Of a stretch of 64,000 bases of DNA, positions 55,643 through 63,233 are shown piece by piece. The position numbers and the translations under genes are program-made. Under the pieces are notes generated by a model. That model was given only the letters and a program-made list of their open reading frames with translations. It did no database searches and had not been told where the DNA came from. This stretch comes from CAYRXM01 sp964449465 (GTDB lineage: Bacteria > Chloroflexota > Anaerolineae > JAFGEY01), in contig CAYVBK010000026.1 in NCBI GenBank assembly GCA_964449465.1, positions 1 through 64,000 on the forward strand, written 5' to 3'. Position 1 is the stretch's first letter. Each line of letters starts with the position of its first letter.

Positions 55643-57250
55643 ATGAAAATAAAACAGCGTTTTGATACTCGTTTGATCAACTCGACCGGTGCGGTAATGG
55701 CGGCTTTTGTGCTGAGCCGCGCGCTGGGTCTGCTGCGCGAGTCGCTGATGGGCAGCGCGTTCAGCGCCAGTGCCAGCATGGATGCTTTTCGGGCAGCATC
55801 GCGCGTGACCGACACGCTGTATATTTTGGTGGCCGGCGGGGCGCTGGCGTCGGCTTTTATTCCCACATTTACCTCGTACATGGTGCAGGGCGAGCGTAAA
55901 ACGGCCTGGCAGTTGGCCAGCGCGATCACCAACCTGGTCTTGTTGGTCACACTGCTGGCGTCATTGATCACGGCCTGGGCGGCGCCCTGGTTGGTTTCGA
56001 CGCTGCTGGCGCCCGGCTATGCCCCCGAGACGCAGCAACTCACCGTTTCGCTGTTTCGCTGGATGATGGCTTCAACGGTGATTTTTGGGGTGAGTGGCCT
56101 GCTGATGGGCATCCTCAATGCCAACGATCACTTTGTGCTGCCGGCTCTGGCACCGAGCATGTATAACATCGGCATCATCATCGGCGTGCTGGTATTTGCC
56201 AGGTGGTGGGGCATCCATGGTGTAGCTGTGGGGATGGTGCTGGGCGCGCTGTTGCACCTGCTGATCCAACTGCCGGCGTTACGCGGCCTGGACTGGCCTT
56301 ATCGCCCCATGTTGGGATTGCAGATGGCCGGTGTGCGCGAGGTGGGGCGGTTGATGGGACCACGCGTGTTGGGGCTGGCAATCACCCAACTGCATTTCTG
56401 GGTTAACACCAATCTGGGCTCGCGCATCGAAGCCGAGGGGGTGGTGGCTGCGCTGTCGCTGGGATGGGTATTGATGTTGCTGCCACAAGGGGTCTTTGCT
56501 CAGGCCGCCGCCACCGTAGCTCTGCCTTCTTTTTCGGCACAGGCGGCCCGCCAGGAGTTGGCCCGACTGCGCACCTCGGTGGCCGAAACGCTGGGGATGG
56601 TGATTTTTTGGACGCTGCCGGCCACGGCCGGCCTGATCTTGCTGCGGCGGCCGCTGGTAGAAATGTTGTTTTTTCGCGGGGAGTTTGATCGGCGGGCGGT
56701 GATGATGGTGGCCTGGGCCTTGGGCTGGTATGCCGTCGGCCTGGTCTTTCATTCGGGCCTGGAAATTGTCACCCGCGCCTTTTATGCCTTGCACGACACC
56801 ATGACGCCGGTCTGGGTGGGTGGAGCGGCAATGGCCTTGAACGTCGCTTTGAGCATCCTGTTGAGCCGCCTTTTCACCTGGATCGGACTGTCTTTTTTTC
56901 CGGCTCAGTTCCAGCCGTGGATGCCGCTAGGTGGGCTGGCCCTGGCCAATTCGACGGCGACGGCATTGGAAACTTGGGCGCTGACCTGGTTGCTGCGGCG
57001 GCGGTTGGACGGATTGGATGGGCGGAGGCTGTGGGCTTCGCTGTGGCGCACTGTCGCCGGCACGGCGGCGATGGCTGTGACGCTGTGGATATTTCTGCAA
57101 ATGCCCTGGTCGAACCCATGGCTGGTCGGCGGCGGCGGTATGGCCGCAGGCGGAGCGATCTTTTTGCTGCTTGCTGGGCTGCTGCGCTCGCCCGAACTCG
57201 CCGGCATTTGGATGACGATCCGTTCACGTTGGGGCAGGTCGGGCAACTGA
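55643..57250 (+). CDS. murJ: lipid II flippase MurJ
   Basis: A 535-residue polytopic protein with about 14 membrane segments, of the MurJ/MviN family that moves lipid II across the membrane for peptidoglycan synthesis. Hallmarks are SRALGLLRESLMGSAFSASASMDAFRAASR (split here: SRALGLLRES, ASMDAFRAA) at about residues 20-50 and AFIPTFTSYM at about 73. RVLGLAITQLHFWVNTNLGS at about 235 and ETWALTWLLRRRLDG near the C-terminus follow. Fits with the class A PBP elsewhere in the window. AAGGATA lies about 8 bases before the ATG; longer frames are rejected because they precede the promoter. Confidence 0.93.
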   Translation: MKIKQRFDTRLINSTGAVMAAFVLSRALGLLRESLMGSAFSASASMDAFRAASRVTDTLYILVAGGALASAFIPTFTSYMVQGERKTAWQLASAITNLVLLVTLLASLITAWAAPWLVSTLLAPGYAPETQQLTVSLFRWMMASTVIFGVSGLLMGILNANDHFVLPALAPSMYNIGIIIGVLVFARWWGIHGVAVGMVLGALLHLLIQLPALRGLDWPYRPMLGLQMAGVREVGRLMGPRVLGLAITQLHFWVNTNLGSRIEAEGVVAALSLGWVLMLLPQGVFAQAAATVALPSFSAQAARQELARLRTSVAETLGMVIFWTLPATAGLILLRRPLVEMLFFRGEFDRRAVMMVAWALGWYAVGLVFHSGLEIVTRAFYALHDTMTPVWVGGAAMALNVALSILLSRLFTWIGLSFFPAQFQPWMPLGGLALANSTATALETWALTWLLRRRLDGLDGRRLWASLWRTVAGTAAMAVTLWIFLQMPWSNPWLVGGGGMAAGGAIFLLLAGLLRSPELAGIWMTIRSRWGRSGN

Positions 57251-57279
57251 CAGACCTGACAGCCGGACGATGGGTTTGA

Positions 57280-57771
57280 TCAGCGTTGCTTTTTGTATCC
57301 GCGCGCCTTTTTGGGCTGGTAGGGCAGAGTCTTTTGGGTGGCCCATTGCACAAACGCATCGTGGCTGGCGTTCACCTCGTCCCACTCTTCGGGTTCCATC
57401 GCCTGTGCCAGTTTCTTGAGGCGATCCAGAGCCGGGCGGCCCAACTGGTCTTCCAGCAGACCATACCAGCGCGGATGAAGCAGGCGCGGCTGGGCGATGC
57501 CGATGATAAACACCAGGACAAACAATCCACCGCCGATATAGCCCAACACCACCGACTGTGGCCAGACATTGTGCAGCAAAAAGACCAGGCCGGCCAAAAC
57601 GAAAAACACGCCCAGCAAGACGCCGGCAACAGGATACGGGTAGCGATTCTGGCGGTTGATCGGCCGCCACCAGGCTTTGTCGGTGCTGAGATACATTTTG
57701 ATGCCGCGCATAGCAAACCACAGCCCATAGCCGCTCAACGTCAAACCGATCATTTCACCAACGTATTGCAT
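57280..57771 (-). CDS. small membrane protein of unknown function
   Basis: A 163-residue protein with three hydrophobic segments (residues about 8-28, 45-66, 73-93) and a soluble basic C-terminal tail (DRLKKLAQAMEPEEWDEV, ending KKARGYKKQR). I do not recognise it. It lies between murJ (convergent, 29 bases away) and guaB (upstream, 36 bases before its start), so it is probably the second gene of the guaB transcript. A GGAGAG lies just upstream of the ATG. Confidence 0.7.
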   Translation of the reverse strand: MQYVGEMIGLTLSGYGLWFAMRGIKMYLSTDKAWWRPINRQNRYPYPVAGVLLGVFFVLAGLVFLLHNVWPQSVVLGYIGGGLFVLVFIIGIAQPRLLHPRWYGLLEDQLGRPALDRLKKLAQAMEPEEWDEVNASHDAFVQWATQKTLPYQPKKARGYKKQR

Positions 57772-57807
57772 CGTCTCTCCTGAACAGTCGCCGGCCTGAT
57801 ATGCGAA

Positions 57808-59271
57808 TTACCGGCCCGGATAATTGGGTGCTTCTTTGGTAATCACCACATCGTGCGGATGGCTTTCGATCAGCCCGGCGTTGGTGATGCGCACAAAACA
57901 AGCCTTTTGGCGCAGTTCGATCAGGTCGGCGGCGCCGACATAGCCCATGCCCGACCGCAAACCGCCCACCAACTGGAACACATACTCGGCCAGAGTGCCT
58001 TTGTAGGCTACCCGTCCCTCGATGCCTTCTGGCACCAGCTTGGAAGACACCCGCTCCTGGCCCGAAGCGTAACGGTCTCGGCCATAGCCTTGCATAGCCC
58101 CCAGCGACCCCATGCCACGATACTCTTTGTAATAACGACCTTCATAAATGATCAATTCGCCTGGTGACTCGTCCAGGCCAGAGAGCAGCGACCCCAGCAT
58201 CACCGAATCGGCGCCGGCGGCCAGGGCTTTGACAATGTCGCCCGAATATTTGATGCCCCCATCGGCGATGAGTGGGACATTGTGCCGCTGCGCCTCCTCG
58301 GCGCAATTGAGGATGGCGGTCAGTTGGGGCATGCCGGAGCCAGAGACGATGCGGGTAGTGCAGATCGAGCCGGCGCCTACGCCGACCTTGACCGCGTCTG
58401 CGCCGGCCTGAATCAGGTCGCGCACGCCTTGGGCGGTGACGACATTGCCGGCGATGACCGGCACATGCGGCGCGATGGCCTTGATTCGGCCAATCGCTTG
58501 CAGCACACCATGACTGTGTCCATGTGCCGTGTCAATGACCAGCACATCCACGTTGGCATGATACAATGCCGATACGCGCCCTTCCAGGTCAGAACCGACC
58601 CCGACAGCAGCGCCGACCAGCAGCCGACCACGCCCGTCGGTGGCGCGATTAGGATAGTCTATTTTCTTTTGAATATCTTTGACCGTGATCAAGCCCTTGA
58701 GGCGACCTTGTTCGTCCACCAAAGGCAATTTTTCGATGCGATGTTTACCCAGCAAAGCTTTGGCTTCTTCCAGAGTGGTGCCGATGGGGGCGGTGATCAG
58801 ATTCTCGCGCGTCATATATTCATACACTGGCCGGCTGAGATCCTCCACAAAACGCACATCGCGGTTGGTCAAAATGCCCACCAGCCGTCCTTCTTCGGTG
58901 ATCGGCACGCCGGAAATGTGATAGCGTGACATTAAATCTTCGGCCTCGCTGAGCAGGGCGCTGGGAGGTAGCGTGATCGGGTCCACAATCATGCCCGATT
59001 CAGAGCGTTTGACCTTGTCTACCTCGCCGGCCTGGTCAATGGCGCTCATATTGCGGTGAATAATGCCAATGCCGCCTTCGCGGGCCAGAGCAATGGCCAG
59101 ACGGGCCTCGGTGACCGTATCCATCGCCGCCGACAGCACCGGAATGTTGAGCCACAGATCGCCGGCCAGGCGGGTTCGCAGGTTGACCTGGGCCGGCAGC
59201 ACCCGGCTGTAACCGGGTGTCAACAACACATCGTCAAAGGTCAGCGCGGTAGGAAATGTGAAATCAGACAT
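57808..59271 (-). CDS. guaB: inosine-5'-monophosphate dehydrogenase
   Basis: A 487-residue IMP dehydrogenase, which oxidises IMP to XMP with NAD in guanine nucleotide synthesis. The barrel opens with ALTFDDVLLTPGYSRV. Two CBS domains (about 95-205) are inserted as usual. VGVGAGSICTTRIVSGSG (about 295-312) has the catalytic cysteine, and GGIKYSGDIVKALAAGA and MLGSLLSGLDESPG follow; the mobile flap carries YRGMGSLGAM and the RY pair in GYGRDRYASG. Length is normal. AGGAGG lies 7 bases before the ATG. Confidence 0.98.
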   Translation of the reverse strand: MSDFTFPTALTFDDVLLTPGYSRVLPAQVNLRTRLAGDLWLNIPVLSAAMDTVTEARLAIALAREGGIGIIHRNMSAIDQAGEVDKVKRSESGMIVDPITLPPSALLSEAEDLMSRYHISGVPITEEGRLVGILTNRDVRFVEDLSRPVYEYMTRENLITAPIGTTLEEAKALLGKHRIEKLPLVDEQGRLKGLITVKDIQKKIDYPNRATDGRGRLLVGAAVGVGSDLEGRVSALYHANVDVLVIDTAHGHSHGVLQAIGRIKAIAPHVPVIAGNVVTAQGVRDLIQAGADAVKVGVGAGSICTTRIVSGSGMPQLTAILNCAEEAQRHNVPLIADGGIKYSGDIVKALAAGADSVMLGSLLSGLDESPGELIIYEGRYYKEYRGMGSLGAMQGYGRDRYASGQERVSSKLVPEGIEGRVAYKGTLAEYVFQLVGGLRSGMGYVGAADLIELRQKACFVRITNAGLIESHPHDVVITKEAPNYPGR

Positions 59272-59308
59272 AAAACCTCCTGTGTAGAAAAACGCCGATC
59301 AAATGGCA

Positions 59309-59337
59309 AGTATACCGACAAGAGATAAATTTGTCAA
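59309..59337 (-). promoter_or_regulatory. near-consensus guaB promoter
   Basis: On the minus strand TTGACA (59332-59337), 17-bp spacer, TATACT (59309-59314). Confidence 0.85.
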
Positions 59338-59358
59338 AGATTTAGAGCCTGTTTGGAT

Positions 59359-59387
59359 TTGCCACGATACTTGAGGCATGTTATAAT
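59359..59387 (+). promoter_or_regulatory. promoter for the Wzz-like gene
   Basis: TTGCCA (59359-59364), 17-bp spacer, TATAAT (59382-59387). Its -35 lies 21 bases from the -35 of the divergent guaB promoter. Confidence 0.8.
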
Positions 59388-59429
59388 CTCACCCAGCCCT
59401 TTTGGAAGAGCGGTTCTATATGATAGTAG

Positions 59430-60656
59430 ATGGTGGGGATGATGGAACAAGAGATTGATTTGCGACAGTATATTGCTGTTTTGCTCAAATATAAATACTG
59501 GATTGTGGGACTGACGATCATTGCGGCTTTGGCAGCATTGATCGTTAGTTTGCTTTCGCCGGTAGTGTATCAGGCGACGGCGTTGGTGGGCGTTGTCGAG
59601 CCTCGGTATACCTTGCAGTTTGACGCGCGCATGGCTACGGTGAATACCCGATCATCGGCCAAAGCCTACCTGGACGTGGCCACGAATGATGACTTGGTGA
59701 CGCAATTGATCGCTGAATTGAGCAGCGATATCCACTTTAAAAACCGCTCAGTGCGCGCAGTGCGGCAACTGTTGTCGGCGCAGAGTGGCAGCGATCCCAG
59801 CGTGATCCGACTGCAAGCCCGAAACCGTGATGCCCAGCGGTCGGCTCAAATCGCCAATTACTGGGCCGACCTGTTTGTGCGGATGATCAATGATTTGTAT
59901 GGACAGCGTGAACAAAATATGGCCTTTTTCCAGGCTCAGTTGGCTGTGGCCCAGGCATCATTGTCGCAGGCCGAACAGGACTTGATTGATTTTCAGGCGC
60001 GCAACAAGACCCATATCCTGTCGCAGCAGTTGCAGAGCAAACAGGATGCTTTGAAGAGATATCTCGATCTGACTCATTCGCTGCGTCTGACCATTCAGGA
60101 TGCACAATTGCTTCGAGAGCGGTTGGGCAACCAAAACGCGCAGCAGCCTCTCTCATTGGGAGACGAGTGGAGCGCGATTTTGTTGCAGATCGGCGCTCAG
60201 ACCGGCTACTCAAACATCCAATTTCAACTGACCGATACGTCGGTGGCGTCTGGCAAAACGGTAGGTGAGCAAATAGCCTGGCTGGATGCGCTGATTGTCG
60301 CATTACAAACCAAACTGTCCGATGTAGAACAGCGGACCGAGACCTTGCAGCCCGAGATTCTGTCGCTGCAAACGGCGTTGGAACAAGCCAATGCCGAGCA
60401 GAGCCGACTGAGCCTGGCCAAAAGTGTGGCCCAAGAGACCATGCTGGTTCTATCGCGCAAAGTGGCCGAGGCTGAAATTGTCGCTCAGGATACCGATCGA
60501 GATGCGCGGCTGATCAGCTATGCTGCCGTGCCAGACAAACCGGTGCTGCCGCGCAAGATGGTCAACACGGCAGTGGGCGGGGCATTGGGGCTGTGTGTGA
60601 GTGTGTTGGGCGCGTTTGCGGTCGAGTATTGGCGGAGCGGGAAGAAAGCGGCATAG
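59430..60656 (+). CDS. Wzz-type polysaccharide chain-length determinant protein
   Basis: A 408-residue protein with the polysaccharide copolymerase layout. IDLRQYIAVLLKYKYWIVGLT (about 8-28) enters the first membrane helix (about 25-48). A large extracytoplasmic coiled-coil region follows (about 150-330; ARNRDAQRSAQIANYW is the family's typical block), then a second helix near the end (about 375-400), after VPDKPVLPRK, the usual proline-rich lead-in. Such proteins set polysaccharide chain length with a polymerase or tyrosine kinase; no kinase domain is fused. Start codons at 59430, 59439 and 59442 are all possible; GGTGGGG precedes the last ones. Confidence 0.8.
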   Translation: MVGMMEQEIDLRQYIAVLLKYKYWIVGLTIIAALAALIVSLLSPVVYQATALVGVVEPRYTLQFDARMATVNTRSSAKAYLDVATNDDLVTQLIAELSSDIHFKNRSVRAVRQLLSAQSGSDPSVIRLQARNRDAQRSAQIANYWADLFVRMINDLYGQREQNMAFFQAQLAVAQASLSQAEQDLIDFQARNKTHILSQQLQSKQDALKRYLDLTHSLRLTIQDAQLLRERLGNQNAQQPLSLGDEWSAILLQIGAQTGYSNIQFQLTDTSVASGKTVGEQIAWLDALIVALQTKLSDVEQRTETLQPEILSLQTALEQANAEQSRLSLAKSVAQETMLVLSRKVAEAEIVAQDTDRDARLISYAAVPDKPVLPRKMVNTAVGGALGLCVSVLGAFAVEYWRSGKKAA

Positions 60657-60736
60657 GGTGGTGCGATGTTTCGCACTGCCTGGAAAATTTAATATATATG
60701 GATATAGATTAAATTTAGATCAAGGGAGACAGATCA

Positions 60737-61807
60737 ATGGCTTTTAACCTGGCGCGATGCGATTATTGCGGCGATTGCTTTAGCCGGTGCAAATACACAA
60801 ACTATGATGCCGCCGGCGCGGCGGCGCAAATGCGCAAGCTGGTCGCCGGAGAGGTGGCCGAAATCCTGACCGAATGTGTGACCTGCGCGGCCTGCAACAC
60901 CTACTGCGTCAAAGGGGCCAATCCGTTTGACCTGCTGTTACAACGCATGGAACAAACAGGGGTCTATCAGACCACCCCGCTCTACAAGCAGTTGGTAGAC
61001 ACCATTGACCAGACGCCGGGGGTGGTGCGCCCTGGCAAGCCCGGCGGCCCGGTATTTAACATTTGCGCGGTGGATGTGATTCCCGGCCTTTTTGAAGGCC
61101 AGCTTTTCGCCGACGCCACTTTTTTGCAAGGCGGGGCATACGAAAGTGTACTGGGCGGCATTCATGTGGGCAGTGAGCGATATATGCGCGACACTATGCA
61201 GGCCAAAATTGATGCGCTGGCGGCTACCGGTTACCCGGAAATCATCATGTTTCACGATGACTGCTATGGCGCCTATACCACCAAAGCGTTGGAATATGGC
61301 ATTCCGGTGCCGTTCAAGGTGCGGCATTATGCCGAATACCTGGTAGATTATCTCAAGGCACATGCCGATGCAGTCAAACCGTTGGGCATCAAGGTCGCCT
61401 ATCAGCAGCCGTGTTCCAGCCGCTATACGCCGTGGATTGATGCGGTGATTGACGAGTTGTTTGCGCTAACGGGCGTCGAGCGGGTGGCGCGGCAGTATGA
61501 CCGAGCGGACGCCTTGTGTTGCAGTTGCCCGGTTTCGCCGCATTTGGGCAACGCTGTCGGCGAAGCGTTTAAAAATCGCAACATCGAGGATGCTGTTGCG
61601 CATGGCGCCCAGGCGATGGTCTTTATGTGTCCGTTTTGTGCCCTGCAAATGCGAGAAGAAGTACAGGCCGCAGGTTTGCAGCCCATTTTCCTGACCAACC
61701 TGGCGCGGCTGGCTTTGGGCGAGACGCTGTCGGCGCAGGCGGCCGGCCTGGGCGATGACCGGCCAATGATCGTCGGCGCGGTGCAGATTGTTAAAGGACT
61801 GTTGTAG
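60737..61807 (+). CDS. (Fe-S)-binding CCG-domain oxidoreductase subunit
   Basis: A 356-residue protein. Two cysteine clusters near the N-terminus (CDYCGDCFSRC at about 8-18 and CVTCAACNTYC at about 47-57) resemble 4Fe-4S ferredoxin motifs. Two CCG-type segments follow: FHDDCYGAYTTKALEYGI with LGIKVAYQQPCSSRY in the middle, and ADALCCSCPVSP with FMCPFCALQMREEV near the end. This is the layout of HdrB/GlpC/LldE-like electron-transfer subunits. The CCG motif is not perfect (CCSC), so the cluster type is uncertain. The upstream 80 bases are A/T-rich with AAGGGAG before the ATG. Confidence 0.8.
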   Translation: MAFNLARCDYCGDCFSRCKYTNYDAAGAAAQMRKLVAGEVAEILTECVTCAACNTYCVKGANPFDLLLQRMEQTGVYQTTPLYKQLVDTIDQTPGVVRPGKPGGPVFNICAVDVIPGLFEGQLFADATFLQGGAYESVLGGIHVGSERYMRDTMQAKIDALAATGYPEIIMFHDDCYGAYTTKALEYGIPVPFKVRHYAEYLVDYLKAHADAVKPLGIKVAYQQPCSSRYTPWIDAVIDELFALTGVERVARQYDRADALCCSCPVSPHLGNAVGEAFKNRNIEDAVAHGAQAMVFMCPFCALQMREEVQAAGLQPIFLTNLARLALGETLSAQAAGLGDDRPMIVGAVQIVKGLL

Positions 61808-61817
61808 TAAAAAATAG

Positions 61818-61883
61818 TGGAACGCCAGCATCTTGCTGGCTCGGGCCATCATTGACGGTGGCCGTCAAGATGACGGCGTTCCA
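61818..61883. repeat. REP-like palindromic repeat
   Basis: TGGAACGCCAGCATCTTGCTGGC (left part) and GCCGTCAAGATGACGGCGTTCCA (right part) form a 66-bp inverted repeat with small internal hairpins. Elements of the GGAACGCC-x-GC-x-TCTTG type are dispersed in many environmental genomes (recollection). It stands just before MITE copy 4. Confidence 0.7.
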
Positions 61884-61905
61884 AGATTTTAAGAGGATAC
61901 CTGCC

Positions 61906-62043
61906 CTAGGAGCGTGCTGAAAAACCCGCTCACCACCAAGACACAAAGAGCACAAAGCATTTTTAGCGACTCAAAAGTATCGTAAACCTTTGTGTTCTCG
62001 GTGTCCTTTGTGGTAAAAATAGACTTTTTCAGCGATCTCCTAG
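61906..62043. mobile_element. MITE-like element family 1, copy 4
   Basis: A 138-bp copy in the same orientation as copy 3, bounded by CTAG at 61906-61909 and 62040-62043. The ends are CTAGGAGCGTGCTGAAAAA and, on the other strand, CTAGGAGATCGCTGAAAAA. It is intergenic, 20 bases before the cytidylyltransferase-kinase gene, so it may affect its leader. Confidence 0.9.
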
Positions 62044-62062
62044 TACTCAAAGGAACATGACA

Positions 62063-63202
62063 ATGCCCCGAGTTTTGGTCAGCGGTTGCTTTGATATGCT
62101 TCACAGCGGCCATATCGCTTTTCTCAAAGAGGCCGCCCGCTATGGTGATCTGTATGTGGCCCTGGGATCCGACAGGACCGTCTATGAGCTAAAAGGCCGG
62201 CTGCCGGTCAACAATCAGGATGAGCGGCTGTTTATGATGCAGTCGGTCTCTGGCGTCAAACAGGCCTTTATCGCTCAAGGTTCTGGGATGTTGGATTTTG
62301 AACAAGAAATGCGCGAAATTCAGCCGGATGTGTTTGTGGTCAATGAAGATGGCAATATTCCGGCCAAGCGCGAATTGTGCGAATCGTTGGGTGTCAAGTA
62401 TGTGGTGTTGAAAAGGGAGCCGTATGCCGATCTGCCGGCCCGTTCGACGACCGCCCTACGCACGATGAATCAGATGCCCTATCGCATTGACATGGCCGGC
62501 GGCTGGCTGGATCAGCCTTTTGTGTCCAAATTCCATCCAGGCGCGGTGATCACCATCTCGATCTGGCCGACCATCGAGTTTAACGAACGCAGCGGGATGG
62601 CCTCCAGCACCCGGATCAAAGCCATTGACCTGTGGGGTCCCAAAATTCCGGCCGGCGACCCACAGAAATTGGCTAAAATCCTGTTCTGCTATGACAACCC
62701 GCCCGGCACCCAAGAGGTTTCTGGCTCGCAAGATGCCATCGGCATTGTTATGCCAGGTCTCAACAAGTCATATTACGAAGGGCAATACTGGCCGTCGCGG
62801 ATCGATCAGATGCACGATGACCTGACCTTGCAGTTTATTGAAAAGTCGCTGTACCTGGTGCCGTTGGGGCCGCGTGTCGCTGAATTCAGAGTGCTTGACA
62901 ACACCCATATCACCCAGGCCGGAGCGCGCGAGCTATCTGAGGCAACTGAAGAGTGCTGGACGGCGATTTTGAAGCGGGATATTGTCGGGTTTGGTCGCTC
63001 GATGCGGCGCGCTTTTGAAGCGCAGATTGCCATGTTTCCCAACATGCTCAATCCGCTGATCGAGAAATTGATCGGCCAATACCAGAATACCGCCCTGGGC
63101 TGGAAAGTGTCCGGTGCCGGCGGCGGCGGATATTTGATCTTGGTATCCGATCGTCCCATCGCAGAAGGGTTTCAAATTGTGGTCCGACGGGCATCTGATT
63201 GA
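62063..63202 (+). CDS. cytidylyltransferase-like / GHMP kinase fusion
   Basis: A 379-residue two-domain protein. Residues about 1-130 are a nucleotidyltransferase of the cytidylyltransferase-like fold: RVLVSGCFDMLHSGHIAFL with the HxGH-type site (HSGH) and ALGSDRTVYELKGR. Residues about 140-379 are a GHMP kinase: YRIDMAGGWLDQP, SGSQDAIGIVMPG and SGAGGGGYLILV, the motif 3 glycine loop. This would phosphorylate a sugar and transfer a nucleotide to it, building an activated sugar; the sugar is unknown. It ends 31 bases before a GDP-mannose-3,5-epimerase-like gene. Start 62063 is preferred (AAAGGA, spacing 8); ATG at 62057 would leave only 2 bases. Confidence 0.8.
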   Translation: MPRVLVSGCFDMLHSGHIAFLKEAARYGDLYVALGSDRTVYELKGRLPVNNQDERLFMMQSVSGVKQAFIAQGSGMLDFEQEMREIQPDVFVVNEDGNIPAKRELCESLGVKYVVLKREPYADLPARSTTALRTMNQMPYRIDMAGGWLDQPFVSKFHPGAVITISIWPTIEFNERSGMASSTRIKAIDLWGPKIPAGDPQKLAKILFCYDNPPGTQEVSGSQDAIGIVMPGLNKSYYEGQYWPSRIDQMHDDLTLQFIEKSLYLVPLGPRVAEFRVLDNTHITQAGARELSEATEECWTAILKRDIVGFGRSMRRAFEAQIAMFPNMLNPLIEKLIGQYQNTALGWKVSGAGGGGYLILVSDRPIAEGFQIVVRRASD

Positions 63203-63233
63203 CAAAAGGGAAAGAGTAGACAAGGAGGACTGG

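Noticed and set aside
61889..62113. short frame TTKDTENTKVYDTFESLKMLCALCVLVVSGFF and its counterparts in the other element copies
   Set aside because: It is a translation of the MITE-like element, which occurs in both orientations and disrupted; no RBS.
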